The position numbers and the translations under genes are program-made. This document shows, one piece after another, positions 37,275-46,834 of a stretch of 64,000 nucleotides of DNA (its first letter is position 1; the number at the start of each line of letters is the position of its first letter). Source of the DNA: an uncultured Desulfovibrio sp. (lineage in GTDB: Bacteria; Desulfobacterota; Desulfovibrionia; Desulfovibrionales; Desulfovibrionaceae); NCBI GenBank assembly GCA_913063155.1, contig CAJXYU010000001.1, positions 372,001 through 436,000 of the forward strand, written 5' to 3'. The notes under the pieces were generated by a model. It searched no databases, was not told the origin of the DNA, and saw only the letters and a program-made list of their open reading frames with translations.

Positions 37275-39677
37275 CTAGCGGTCCGGCTTCGGCGCGCTCA
37301 GGACCGGCAGTTCGACGACGAACCGGCTGCCTTTTCCTTCCTCTGAAAAAACACTGATGGCGCCGCCGTAGTGGCTGACGATCTGCCTGGCTATGGTCAG
37401 CCCGAGGCCGGTCCCTTTCAGGGTGTCGTGCAGGGTGTCGCCCGTGCCCAGTTGGTAGAAGGTATCGAAGATGTTCTCCAGCTCGTCCTTGGGAATCCCC
37501 TTGCCCGGATCGTCCACCTCCATACGCATGATGGCGTCCTTGGCCGAGACCCGGACAACAATTTCCCCCCGGGTCGTGAACTTGACGGCGTTGTCCAACA
37601 GATGGGTCAAAACCTGCTCCAACCGCCGCCCGTCCATATACAATTCCGGAAGGCCGGGAGCCACTTCGGGGCTCACCCGCACTTCCGGCTTGGCCTGAAG
37701 CCGTTCGCCGATATTGTCCAGGGCTCGTTCAAGAGACGCGGGCGCCGCCACAAGGGAATCCTTCCATTCCATCCGGCCGGACTCGATCGTGGAAAGGTCC
37801 AGAAAATCGTCCATGAGTTTGGTCAGCCGCGCCCCTTCGTTGACGATAATCTCCAGGTTGGAGACGATGCGCGCGGCCTTGCGGGCCAACTTGTCGTCAT
37901 CCTTGACCAACGGCCCGAAACTGCGGTTGAAGTCGCGCTTCATGATCTTGGCGAACCCGAGCACCGAAGTCAGGGGCGTGCGCAGGTCGTGCGCCACGGT
38001 CGTCACCAGTGCGGATTTTGTCTCGTCCAATCGCATGAGCCTCTTGTTGGCCGCCTCCAGCTCTTCGGCCTTTTCCCGCAAATCACGGGTCCGCTCCGCA
38101 ATCACGTCCTCGAGATTCCGATTCAACTCGGCCAGTTCATCCTGGGCCAGCTTGGTGTCGGTGACATTCAGCAGGGACATGAGAATGGCCGGGCGTCCAT
38201 CATAATCAATGGTCTTGGAATAGATTTCGAGCCAGCGCACGCCGCCATCCCTGTCCAGGGCCCGAAACACGTAATTGCCCACCGCGTCCTCGTGTCCATG
38301 CTGCTTCCTGCGGGCCTGCCGCTCCACGAACGCCCTGTCCTCCGGATGAATGAGCTTCAGGACTTCCCCCGGTTCCAGGGCCATGAGGGTCTCCCAGTCA
38401 TGACCAAACACATCGGCCATGGCCCTGTTGCCGAATTGGAACCGATCATCCTGCATGACCGCCACACCCAGCATGGTGTTCTCCACGAAAGAACGGAACT
38501 TGGCCTCGCTTTCCTGAAGGGAACGATAGGTCAGAAGACTGCTGAGCGCATCGCTCAGGCGACGTCCTATCTCGCGAAAAAGCTGCTGTTCCTCTTCCTG
38601 CCAAACACGAGAGTAGCCGCACTGGTGCATACCCAGAAGCCAGGGCTTTCCCGTCCGGGGAAAGAGAACCATGACCAACTGCGCCTTGACCGAAAAATCA
38701 CGCTCCAAAATCCCGGGCACATCCAGACCATCGCCCGAATCATAGGCTACCGGCCCTTCCGCGCCCAGAGCCTGAATGAAGACGCGGCGCATGTCCGGAT
38801 TCATGGGAAGGCCGGTCTCCAATTCCCCCGCACCGGGATAATGCTCCGAGGTGCGCTCCATGGGGACCTCCCAAAACGCGGCCTCAGGATCACAGGGGTA
38901 CAACAGCCAGGCCCGGTCCGAGCCATAGATCTCTCTCATGGCGTCCAGCGCCCCGGACATCATGCTTTCCAGGTCCATGGACCCCCGGGTGGCCCGGTCC
39001 ACGCGGTCCAAATTCTCCAGAAGGCGTACGTGTTCCTGCTGCTCCGCTTCGGAAAGCTTGCGCTCGGTGACGTCGAAGACGGCCCCGTCCACCCATTTGA
39101 ACATGCCCCGACCGTCCAGCACGCCTCGGCCGCGCTCCTGCATCCAACGGATCCGGCCGTCCTTTCGGAGGATACGATATTCAACGGAATAGTCCTGGCC
39201 CTTGACGGCCTGCTCCCAATAGGGAGCCTCCGCTTTTTCCAGGTCGTCGGGATGGATGACGGTTGCGAGAGGACGCGACTGGTGACGCCCCAGCTCCGCG
39301 GCCGTACGGCCGGTGACCAGTTCCGCCGCCTCGCTGAGAAACAGGGTGACCCACCCCTTTTCCGCCGATGCGCAACGAAAGATGATGCCGGGAACATTGG
39401 CTTCCAGGGAGAAAAAGCGGTCCTCGCTTTCGGCAAGGGCCTGCTCGGCCTTGCGACGTTCGCGGACCATGAACCGGGAAAGCAGGGTGGCAAGCACGCC
39501 GGTGACCACGAGAGCCCCGATCTCGATGGACCAGAGCCTGCGATCGGGCGCGCCCTCAAGAAAAAGCAGGACCGTGCCCACGGCCAGTATCACGAGCCAG
39601 CAAACCGCCATCACGCCCATGAGAATCGTATATCCGTCCAACGGGAGCAGCCTTCGCATATCCTTCCTTGCCTTCAT
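37275..39677 (-). CDS. PAS-GAF-PAS sensor histidine kinase
   Basis: An 800-residue membrane kinase. Two helices at the N-terminus (about 16-40 and 46-68) leave almost no periplasmic part. Then PAS-1 (about 80-210, ending FDVTERKLSEAEQ), a GAF domain (about 230-390), PAS-2 (about 395-520, ending LLNVTDTKLAQDE) and a coiled coil. The HisKA box reads VAHDLRTPLTSVLGF and the ATPase NHLLDNAVKF-type box and GTGLGLTIA. The G1 box reads DDPGKGI in place of the usual DTGxGI. No response regulator lies next to it in the same direction of close spacing; the REC-STAS gene 230 bp upstream is a possible partner. Confidence 0.87.
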   Translation of the reverse strand: MKARKDMRRLLPLDGYTILMGVMAVCWLVILAVGTVLLFLEGAPDRRLWSIEIGALVVTGVLATLLSRFMVRERRKAEQALAESEDRFFSLEANVPGIIFRCASAEKGWVTLFLSEAAELVTGRTAAELGRHQSRPLATVIHPDDLEKAEAPYWEQAVKGQDYSVEYRILRKDGRIRWMQERGRGVLDGRGMFKWVDGAVFDVTERKLSEAEQQEHVRLLENLDRVDRATRGSMDLESMMSGALDAMREIYGSDRAWLLYPCDPEAAFWEVPMERTSEHYPGAGELETGLPMNPDMRRVFIQALGAEGPVAYDSGDGLDVPGILERDFSVKAQLVMVLFPRTGKPWLLGMHQCGYSRVWQEEEQQLFREIGRRLSDALSSLLTYRSLQESEAKFRSFVENTMLGVAVMQDDRFQFGNRAMADVFGHDWETLMALEPGEVLKLIHPEDRAFVERQARRKQHGHEDAVGNYVFRALDRDGGVRWLEIYSKTIDYDGRPAILMSLLNVTDTKLAQDELAELNRNLEDVIAERTRDLREKAEELEAANKRLMRLDETKSALVTTVAHDLRTPLTSVLGFAKIMKRDFNRSFGPLVKDDDKLARKAARIVSNLEIIVNEGARLTKLMDDFLDLSTIESGRMEWKDSLVAAPASLERALDNIGERLQAKPEVRVSPEVAPGLPELYMDGRRLEQVLTHLLDNAVKFTTRGEIVVRVSAKDAIMRMEVDDPGKGIPKDELENIFDTFYQLGTGDTLHDTLKGTGLGLTIARQIVSHYGGAISVFSEEGKGSRFVVELPVLSAPKPDR

Positions 39678-39911
39678 GAATTTCCGGCATCGTCGGGATC
39701 ACCGTCCTGAATGCTACCAAAAAGAGCCGCCCGTGTCCCTTAGAATGATATTCGAATATCCCCGTCTTTTATGGGAAAGCGATGTTTCGGGAGTGTTTTC
39801 GCCCTTCTTTCGGCCTGCCGGACAAGACACCCGACAGACTTTCAAACGCAAGGCCGCCCGCATGGGAACGAAAGAACGAGGGCAGAACGGGCCGAGCCGG
39901 AAAGCGGAAAG

Positions 39912-40607
39912 TCAGTGCGTCTTGTCCTTGAACTCGGCGAGTCGCGTGATGCCCACCATGTCGAATACGGTACGGAAATTTTCGGACAGCCCGGAGATGA
40001 TCACGTGGCCGCCCCGCTCGCGAAATCCGGAGAGCAGTTCGCTCAGGGTGGTGATGCCCGCCCCGTTGATGGAAGCGCTCTCGTCGAAATGCAATTCGAT
40101 GCTGCCTTTGCCGAGCCCGATCGCTTTGGCAAAGGATTCCTGAAGATACTTGCCCGTCAGGCCGGTGACGTTTCCCTGAATGCGCAGTACGGCCTTGCCC
40201 GGCCCTTCCACGAGAGAGACCTGGCTCTGTTCGGTGCGCGACAGAACCAGGCGTTCGTCCGCCCGCTCCAGGGCCTGGGAAAGCGCCTGACGCTGCACCG
40301 GCTTGTTGATGAAGTCGGTGGCGTCCAGGTTCAAGGCCTGGATGGCCAGGTCCATGTCGCCATGCCCGGTGATGACGATGACCTCGGCATGCGGGTTGAT
40401 GCTCTTGATGTTCTTGAGCACCTCGATGCCGTCCATGATGGGCATCTTGATGTCCGTGAGCACGATGTCCGGTCGCTCGGAGCGGAAAACATCCACGCCC
40501 GCCCGGCCGTCCTCGGCGGTGAGCACCCCATACCCCAGCGCCTCCAGCAGAAGCGTGAACATCTTCAGCGTCGGCTTTTCGTCGTCAATGACCAGTATCT
40601 TCTTCAT
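39912..40607 (-). CDS. Response regulator with STAS output domain
   Basis: A 231-residue protein. Residues 1-120 are a receiver (KKILVIDDEKP, phospho-acceptor Asp in VLTDIKMPIMDG, Thr in VIVITGHG, Lys in INKPVQ). The second half is a STAS domain (RIQGNVTGLTGKYLQ, ELHFDESASINGAGITTLSELL, RGGHVIISGLSENFRTVFDMVGI), as in anti-anti-sigma factors, though the Ser/Thr phosphorylation site is replaced by DESASINGAG. The output would be protein-protein binding, not DNA binding. It starts 10 bp after the kinase of the same operon. ATG 40607 follows GGGGA. Confidence 0.85.
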   Translation of the reverse strand: MKKILVIDDEKPTLKMFTLLLEALGYGVLTAEDGRAGVDVFRSERPDIVLTDIKMPIMDGIEVLKNIKSINPHAEVIVITGHGDMDLAIQALNLDATDFINKPVQRQALSQALERADERLVLSRTEQSQVSLVEGPGKAVLRIQGNVTGLTGKYLQESFAKAIGLGKGSIELHFDESASINGAGITTLSELLSGFRERGGHVIISGLSENFRTVFDMVGITRLAEFKDKTH

Positions 40608-40617
40608 GAATCGTCCC

Positions 40618-42612
40618 CTAGGCGGCCGGGAAGACCAGCCGGAACACGGTTCCCCGGCCCGGTTCGCTTTCGATCTGCACCTCGCCGCCATAATCCTTTA
40701 CGATTCCATAGGAAATGGCAAGCCCCAGCCCCATGCCCTGACCCGTCTCCTTGGTGGTGTAGAACGGTTCGAAAACCTTGCTGCGCACATCTTCGGACAT
40801 GCCCTGGCCCGTATCCTCCACCTCCAGGTGGACGGAACCGCCGTCGGCATGGGTCCGTATGGAGATGGACCGCTCGCAGCCCGTATCCTGGGCCCGGCAC
40901 TTGTCGTTGATGGCGTCACGAGCATTGGTCACCAGGTTGAAAATGACTTGCTGCAGCCTGTTGCCGTGAGCCAGCACCGCCGGAATATCCTCAGTCAGGC
41001 CCAGCCGGAAGCGGATGTTGTCCAGCTCGAACTGGCGGCGCAGGATCGACAGCACCGCCCACACCGGGTCGTTGATGTCCACCTCCTCCCTGACCAGGTC
41101 GGCCTTCCTGCCGAAAGCCCGCAGGGTGTTGATGATGTCGGAGGCCCGGTCCACCTGCCGGCTGATCTCGGAAATGACCTCGAGGCGCTGCTGCGGCGGC
41201 ACATCCCGGCCCGTCTCGTTCATCATCATCAGAAATTCGCTGCCCATCTTGATGGCGTTCAGGGGTTGGTTCAGCTCGTGGGCGATGCCCGCGGACATTT
41301 CGCCCAGGGATTTCATCTTCCCGGCCTGAATCAGCTGGGCATCCTTTTCGATCATCTCGGTGATGTCGGTGACGGCCACGATGAAGGCATGGCGGCCCCG
41401 GTAGGATATGGGACAGGCGTGCATGTTCACATAGAAGGGCTCGGCCTCCTTCCGGTAGTGAATGACCTTGGGGTAGTAGACGCAACCGCCCTCCTCCTCG
41501 AAAAACTCCAGACACCGACGGCAGTGATCCGGAGCAACCCTGCGGAATTCCATGCCCTTGAGGGCGTTGCGGGAATACCCATACAACTCCTCGGCCCGGG
41601 GATTGGCGTCCACGATGACGCCGTCCGCGCAATCCACCACGAAAATGGGGTCCGGCCCGGAGTCGAACAGGGACCGGTACTTTTCCTCGGATTCCCGCAG
41701 CCGGTGCCGGTAAAGCTTGATGGACCACACCATGTTGCGAAAGGAATCGGCCAGTTGGATGACCTCATCGCCCTCCTGCGTGCGGTAAAATACGCATCGG
41801 CCGCAATTGCGGTATTCCTCGGGTACTCTGGAGGGCCGTTCCTCGGACGGAAGATCGAAATGCCAGCACGGCAGCTCGCTGTTGGCAAAGGCCGGGCAGT
41901 CCGAGAAGTCCCAGTCGTCGTCGGCCGCTCCCACCTTGATGGGAGTGTTGAAATTGCCCCGGCTTATCTCGTCGGCGATGGAGGTCAGGTCCCGGATGGG
42001 CTTGGTGATGTTCCGGGACAGCAGGTTGGAAAGATAGAAGGAGATGAGAACGACCCCGGAAATGAATCCCAGAAACGCCACCCGCAGCTTGGAGATCAGG
42101 CTGTCGATATGACTCTTGCGCAGCCCCACGTGCACGGTGCCGATACGGTACAGGCCCTCGTTGATGCCGGCGGCAATGTCGTAGACCCGTTCACTCCCCA
42201 GGTCCACGAGCCGTATGCTCTGGAGTTGGTCCGCGGGAACCTCGTGCTCCAGCAGCGAGGAGGGCAGCCGGCGCGTCAGGGTGTGCGCCAGCACCTTGCC
42301 GTACTGGTCCTCGATCACGATGTAGGAGATCAGCTTCTTGCGCTCGTGCAGCCGGCGCTCGTCGAAAATGAGGCTCAGGAGCTGGGGGATGTTGTCGTCC
42401 AGGATATAGCTTCCCCCGCGCTCGGCGATGGAATGGGCGATGGCCGTGCCCCGCTGCTCCAGTTCGTTGGTCAGGGAGGAGACCAGAATCCAACGGGCGA
42501 TGAAGGCGATGGCGGCGGAGATGAACAGGATGCCCACCAGCATGGACAGCGCCAGCTTGTTTTTGAGGGAGGCCCGTTCGAACCCCCTCCTCGCCTTCTC
42601 GATGAAGCTCAT
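40618..42612 (-). CDS. HAMP/PAS sensor histidine kinase with a four-Cys insertion
   Basis: A 664-residue membrane kinase. Helix 1 near 19-45, a periplasmic sensor domain of about 130 residues, helix 2 near 180-205 (LRVAFLGFISGVVLISFYL) and HAMP (NITKPIRDLTSIADEIS). Inside the region that follows HAMP there is a Cys-rich insert, with CPAF, CWHF and CGRC, that resembles a metal or Fe-S site. PAS then follows (with its own CRRC and GGCVYYP), and HisKA GIAHELNQPLNAI with the HATPase (NLVTNARDAI, DTGQGM, GMGLGLAI). It overlaps the binding-protein gene (ATGA), so both come from one transcript. Confidence 0.87.
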   Translation of the reverse strand: MSFIEKARRGFERASLKNKLALSMLVGILFISAAIAFIARWILVSSLTNELEQRGTAIAHSIAERGGSYILDDNIPQLLSLIFDERRLHERKKLISYIVIEDQYGKVLAHTLTRRLPSSLLEHEVPADQLQSIRLVDLGSERVYDIAAGINEGLYRIGTVHVGLRKSHIDSLISKLRVAFLGFISGVVLISFYLSNLLSRNITKPIRDLTSIADEISRGNFNTPIKVGAADDDWDFSDCPAFANSELPCWHFDLPSEERPSRVPEEYRNCGRCVFYRTQEGDEVIQLADSFRNMVWSIKLYRHRLRESEEKYRSLFDSGPDPIFVVDCADGVIVDANPRAEELYGYSRNALKGMEFRRVAPDHCRRCLEFFEEEGGCVYYPKVIHYRKEAEPFYVNMHACPISYRGRHAFIVAVTDITEMIEKDAQLIQAGKMKSLGEMSAGIAHELNQPLNAIKMGSEFLMMMNETGRDVPPQQRLEVISEISRQVDRASDIINTLRAFGRKADLVREEVDINDPVWAVLSILRRQFELDNIRFRLGLTEDIPAVLAHGNRLQQVIFNLVTNARDAINDKCRAQDTGCERSISIRTHADGGSVHLEVEDTGQGMSEDVRSKVFEPFYTTKETGQGMGLGLAISYGIVKDYGGEVQIESEPGRGTVFRLVFPAA

Positions 42613-43826
42613 GAGCCGTCTCCCCCGGCGCCCGGAAGCAGGCCTTTCCAGTCGTCCAGGGGTTCGATCCTCCCGCCTCGCAACCGGGTGAAATAGATGC
42701 TGTCCAGCCCCTGGTGGTCGCTGGGCCCAAAGGAAATGTCCAGTCCGGAGCCCAGGGGATAGTCGGTGACGGATTCAATGGCCCGGATGAACCCTTCGCG
42801 CGTCAGCTCACGGCCCGCACGCAAAAGGCCTTCCACCAGGATGCGGGCGTTGAGATACCCTTCCATGCCCACGAAGCTGGGTGTTTCTCCCGGATAGTAA
42901 CGGGCCAAAAGCCGCACATAGTCCAGCGCACTCTCATTGGTGACCTCGGCCACCGGGGCGGGAACCACCTGGGAGACGACCACGGTCGCGCCGGAAGCGG
43001 AACTCACCAGGCGGGCCAATTCCTCGGCCCCCACGAATGAGACGTTATAGAAAACAGGGGTGAACTCTTCGGCCGAGGCCAACTGGATGAACCGGGCGCA
43101 TGCGCCGTACGTGCCGACCATGACCACGGCCCGCGCTCCGGACGCCTTGATCCGGTCCAGCCCTTCCTCCACGTCCTGTGTGCCCCGGATATAGGACCCG
43201 CGGGCCACCGGCTCCAGCCCGAACCGCTTGAGGGCCAGCTCCGTGCCCACCAGCCCGTCGAAGCCATAGGCGTCGAACTGGTAGAAGACCGCAATCCTGC
43301 TGATGCCCAGGTCCCGCACCAGATGTCGTACGGCGGCTTCGGTTTCCTGATAGTAGGAGGCCCGGATGTTGATGATGTATCTGTTGAAGGGGTCGCGCAG
43401 GGCGTTGGCTCCGGTGAACACGCCCAGCAACGGGATGCGCGCCTCCTCCAGCATGGGCATGATCTTCACGGTGGTCGGGGTGCCCACATAGCTGAACAGG
43501 GCGAACACGTCGCCGTCGATGATGAACTTCTGGGTGTTGGCCAGGCACTTGGGCGGGTCGTAGGAATCGTCCGCGGCCACCACCTCGATGGTGCGGCCGT
43601 GAACACCGCCCGCCTCGTTCACCGCCCTGATGTAACTCATGGCCCCACGCAGGGTCTGGGTGCCCAGGTACCCGGCATGGCCGGTGAGCGCCAGCGAAGA
43701 ACCCACGCGCACCATGGTGTCGGTAACGCCGGGCGTGATCGTCTCTTGCGGCTCCACCGGGTCGGCGGCGTCGCATGCGGCGCAAAGGCAAAGAAGCATC
43801 AGCAAGTACGGCGCGAATCGTTTCAA
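42609..43826 (-). CDS. Branched-chain-type ABC binding lipoprotein used in signalling
   Basis: A 405-residue Peripla_BP_6 / LivJ-like protein. The start is set at a TTG (43826), because GGAGG lies right upstream and it gives a proper lipoprotein signal (MKRFAPYLLMLLCLCAAC). Upstream ATGs in the frame lack ribosome sites. Marks: VGSSLALTGHAGYLGTQTLRG, VAADDSYDPPKCLANTQKFI, and RIAVFYQFDAYGFDGLVG in the second lobe. No ABC permease lies near; instead a kinase overlaps its stop, so the ligand signal is probably passed to that kinase. Ligand unknown. Confidence 0.85.
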   Translation of the reverse strand: MKRFAPYLLMLLCLCAACDAADPVEPQETITPGVTDTMVRVGSSLALTGHAGYLGTQTLRGAMSYIRAVNEAGGVHGRTIEVVAADDSYDPPKCLANTQKFIIDGDVFALFSYVGTPTTVKIMPMLEEARIPLLGVFTGANALRDPFNRYIINIRASYYQETEAAVRHLVRDLGISRIAVFYQFDAYGFDGLVGTELALKRFGLEPVARGSYIRGTQDVEEGLDRIKASGARAVVMVGTYGACARFIQLASAEEFTPVFYNVSFVGAEELARLVSSASGATVVVSQVVPAPVAEVTNESALDYVRLLARYYPGETPSFVGMEGYLNARILVEGLLRAGRELTREGFIRAIESVTDYPLGSGLDISFGPSDHQGLDSIYFTRLRGGRIEPLDDWKGLLPGAGGDGS

Positions 43827-43991
43827 GAGTTCCTCCGGAAGCCATGACGGCATAGTGTTGAAGCACACTACGTATCCCGAAGCGAAAATACAAGAAAAGC
43901 CGATTTCCCCAAGGGTTCGCATCAACCGGACATCGTCCCGCGGAACGAAAACCGCACCGCCGCGAGCCGACGCCTTGAGCGCACTTTCCTC

Positions 43992-44019
43992 TTGACCCCC
44001 GGCCGGTTGATCATATACA
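43992..44019 (+). promoter_or_regulatory. tRNA-Thr promoter
   Basis: TTGACC, a 16-bp spacer and TATACA, 12 bp before the tRNA. The layout fits a compact tRNA promoter. Confidence 0.65.
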
Positions 44020-44031
44020 AAATCTATCCTC

Positions 44032-44107
<76 letters not shown>

Positions 44108-44116
44108 ACGAAATCA

Positions 44117-44148
44117 AGCACTTACGACAAGTCGTAAGTGCTTTTTTT
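44117..44148 (+). terminator. Terminator of the tRNA-Thr transcript
   Basis: AGCACTTACGA, a CAAG loop, its exact complement TCGTAAGTGCT, then TTTTTTG. It lies 10 bp after the tRNA. Confidence 0.9.
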
Positions 44149-44150
44149 GT

Positions 44151-44220
44151 GCCTTGGTATACGCCTTGGTATACATTTGAGTGCAAGGGGATGCACTGGG
44201 GTGGTTGGGGTGTATACCCC
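44151..44220. repeat. Dense repeat cluster beside tRNA-Thr
   Basis: GCCTTGGTATAC is repeated twice head to tail (44151-44174). Then GTGCA/TGCAC and GGGGT/ACCCC inverted repeats follow within 50 bp; GTATAC occurs three times. This arrangement is typical of integrase arm sites or a left end of an integrated element, but no integrase gene is present. Confidence 0.5.
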
Positions 44221-44234
44221 AACATCTTTGTTTT

Positions 44235-46181
44235 TTACGAGTATAAAGCTCGGCAAGCTTTAGCCAAAGCCGGATATCGAATTTGCTTAACTGTTTCTTC
44301 CTCTTCGCTCTTAAGAAAAGCTGTGATCGATGGCTCGATGTCTGCCCGTAGAAAGTCCATTGTCTCAATAGTGACATTGGACTTTAAGCTACATGCGACG
44401 ACTGACACAAGACGTGGAGCATATCCTAACTTCTGTAAATAGTATCTCAAGTCATCTGCACATTCTTTCGAAGCATTCCCGCATAACAACGAACGGCGAA
44501 CTAAAATCAGATGAAGATAATGCGCCCATATATCATTATTGCCACGTACAGAATTCAACCATGAACCATAAACGGCTGTCCAAAGGGCGTCCCACAAGAG
44601 CGCAGCCTCGGAGAGACGACCCTCCTCAGGAGATGACAGCCAGTCAAAAGCAGCAATACCAATCATTGGCAAATACCTATTTGCGTCATCAGGAATGCCA
44701 TCGCGTTCGTAAGGAGTATGCTTAAGCCGGAATCTGACAGCTGACATAGCACCCCACAACTCTTCCCAAGTACCAGCAGGGTCCGCAGTTTGTGCTATCA
44801 ACGCTCCAAGAGCATAGTCATTACTAATCGGCTTCGATCCAATGTAACTTGGCTCACTGGAAAAATAGATATCGTTAGTGGCCGAAAATAATACGGCTAT
44901 TAACCAATCTACCAGTTTAGGCTGACTGTCCTCACTTTCACCGATCTCGACGCTCAACGCGGCAACAAACTCATGGATAGTAGGAACACCTTCATATATG
45001 AACTCTTTTCCGACACTCTGAGCACGACTCAGCATCTCTATGGGGGGTAAGCTCCAGCCCAAAACTTCGCTAAAACCATCGAAGGAATAATCAGACATTT
45101 CTTTGGTTAGAACATCCCGGAAGACCGAACCTGGCGACCATTGCTCGTTATCATCACCTCTGCGGATTGACTTCGACAAATAGCACAGCCAGCTACATGC
45201 CAACAGCTTCCCATCCTCACGAGATAGTAGCTCCTCAGTTGCTTCTTTGAACAATTGAGGGGCCTCAACTGTTCTGAAATCTTCCAATTCTGGGTTTGCT
45301 GGACTACGGTAGCCTCTTCTGCGAAGAGAATCAGCTATTCGTGTCACGTGGAGCAGGTAATATCCCAACACAAATGGCGCGACGATCCCTGACACCTGAG
45401 AATGTTCACTACCAGCAGTAAACGAAGGTGCTTTGAAAAGGATTTCAAACATTAGCTGTCTATCGTGAAGGATGTCAGAATGGGTCAAAACCATTTCGCA
45501 AACAGGCGGCAAACATACCGTTTCCAGTAGTTCGACACCCAATTCAATATTTAGGCGCAGAGCCGATGAGAACAGCCCAACACCATGATAGCGGCAATGA
45601 ACATAGTCAAAGGCCCTGTTATAGCTCCACATCATTTGAATGGACGGTGAACGTCTGAATTTTTCAACCTCTCGTAAATAGTAATCGAGCTCATCCTTGC
45701 GTATTCCAATTAATGCCGGATCATCTGCGTAGGCTAAGGCAAGCTCACGAAAAGTTGTTTGCACTTTTTCTTGCTCACAAGAAAACAACTCTTCAAGCCC
45801 TTCATCAAAGCCTTCCCATGCGCAATGCTTATGGGGCAAAGCACGATACGCCAACAAAAGAGATTGATGATTATCAATACCAGCGAGAGCAAAGGCCTTA
45901 GCAAACAGCTTGACACATAAATCCGAAGAACAATTTGAGAATCCACCAGAAATACCATCCAACAACTTGGCTTCTATGGGGAAGTTACTTTCGACAAACT
46001 GCGAAGGGACCGAAATTAATGTCAATGCACTCAAATTCACAACACTCTGACTCTGCATCTCGCTTAAACAAGCCGTGGCCCAATCAACGAGCTGGCTCAA
46101 CTGCTTTTCTGTCATAGGCGGTAATTGCACAGGCTCAGACGACCTTTGAATATGTTCTTCATTCAACCGTTCATCAATCAT
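44235..46181 (-). CDS. Unknown 648-residue protein of a three-gene operon
   Basis: I do not recognise a family. It is soluble, mostly helical, Leu/Ala/Glu-rich, with no signal, Walker or nuclease motif. It starts with an acidic, Gln-rich stretch and has several Trp-rich helices (WSYNRAFDYVH, TWEELWGAMSAVRF, FDWLSSPEEGRLSEAALLWDALWTAVYGSWL). GGGGAGAAGAAG is well placed before ATG 46181. It is the last gene behind a PLD-like gene and a 183-residue gene, all in AT-richer DNA next to a tRNA, so it is most likely part of a mobile, perhaps defensive, module. Confidence 0.6.
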   Translation of the reverse strand: MIDERLNEEHIQRSSEPVQLPPMTEKQLSQLVDWATACLSEMQSQSVVNLSALTLISVPSQFVESNFPIEAKLLDGISGGFSNCSSDLCVKLFAKAFALAGIDNHQSLLLAYRALPHKHCAWEGFDEGLEELFSCEQEKVQTTFRELALAYADDPALIGIRKDELDYYLREVEKFRRSPSIQMMWSYNRAFDYVHCRYHGVGLFSSALRLNIELGVELLETVCLPPVCEMVLTHSDILHDRQLMFEILFKAPSFTAGSEHSQVSGIVAPFVLGYYLLHVTRIADSLRRRGYRSPANPELEDFRTVEAPQLFKEATEELLSREDGKLLACSWLCYLSKSIRRGDDNEQWSPGSVFRDVLTKEMSDYSFDGFSEVLGWSLPPIEMLSRAQSVGKEFIYEGVPTIHEFVAALSVEIGESEDSQPKLVDWLIAVLFSATNDIYFSSEPSYIGSKPISNDYALGALIAQTADPAGTWEELWGAMSAVRFRLKHTPYERDGIPDDANRYLPMIGIAAFDWLSSPEEGRLSEAALLWDALWTAVYGSWLNSVRGNNDIWAHYLHLILVRRSLLCGNASKECADDLRYYLQKLGYAPRLVSVVACSLKSNVTIETMDFLRADIEPSITAFLKSEEEETVKQIRYPALAKACRALYS

Positions 46182-46282
46182 CGTCTTCTTCTCCCCAGTT
46201 CATTAAATACACGCTCAAAGAACTTAGAAAACTGAGCTTGAGAGTCATCCCACCCTCGGCTAACCGCTGTTTGGCCTTGATA

Positions 46283-46834
46283 TCAGCCACCGACGGTAGC
46301 TCCAAAACGCCATAGTTCTTGGTCAGTAACGGCAAATCTACCGTGAGGGTATGGATAGTACCGAGTTAATTCACACTTCAACGTAAGACGGACGTTCTCG
46401 TTGCCTGCCTTCAATCGAAGATCTTTTTCCGCGGTTTTAAAATCAGGGTCATTATCAAGATATTTTCCACATAGAATTTTTACGACTTTAAGCCCTGAGT
46501 TATCCGAAATGACACGACCGAGTGATTCTATAGCAAACACATCCAAGTGCTTATCGAACATTAACAACTTGTTAGAATTCTTTACCTGTTGCCAAAACAC
46601 GCAACACTCGTAATTGCTATCATCCCGTGCATCTATGTCAGCCCTATCCAGAGGGCAGGAAAGGAAATCGCTCGCTATGCGTTTCCCATCAACAATCTTA
46701 CTGGATGGCCAAATCAGTTGAGGCTCAAGGTCTTCTTGGACCGCCACAGGGACTTGTCCAACTTGAGGAGAATCAGGAATCCTCACAGCAAGACTCCTGC
46801 TTGTTTGATCTACGATCTTCAACCCAAGCACCAA
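46283..46834 (-). CDS. Unknown 183-residue protein, middle gene of the operon
   Basis: No recognised family. It begins at a TTG (46834; GTG at 46831 is an alternative), inside the end of the PLD-like gene, a 62-bp overlap that points to translational coupling. The protein is soluble, with CPLDRADIDARDDSNYECCVFW and several charged beta-strand/turn segments near KILCGKYLDNDPDFKTAEKDL. The C-terminus (GRFAVTDQELWRFGATVGG) is well defined. Its fixed place between two larger genes suggests it works with them. Confidence concerns the gene, not its function. Confidence 0.5.
   Translation of the reverse strand: MVLGLKIVDQTSRSLAVRIPDSPQVGQVPVAVQEDLEPQLIWPSSKIVDGKRIASDFLSCPLDRADIDARDDSNYECCVFWQQVKNSNKLLMFDKHLDVFAIESLGRVISDNSGLKVVKILCGKYLDNDPDFKTAEKDLRLKAGNENVRLTLKCELTRYYPYPHGRFAVTDQELWRFGATVGG

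Noticed and set aside
37371-39710. 779-codon open frame opposite the PAS-GAF kinase
   Set aside because: Complete overlap with a well-supported kinase gene; no domain or start signal.
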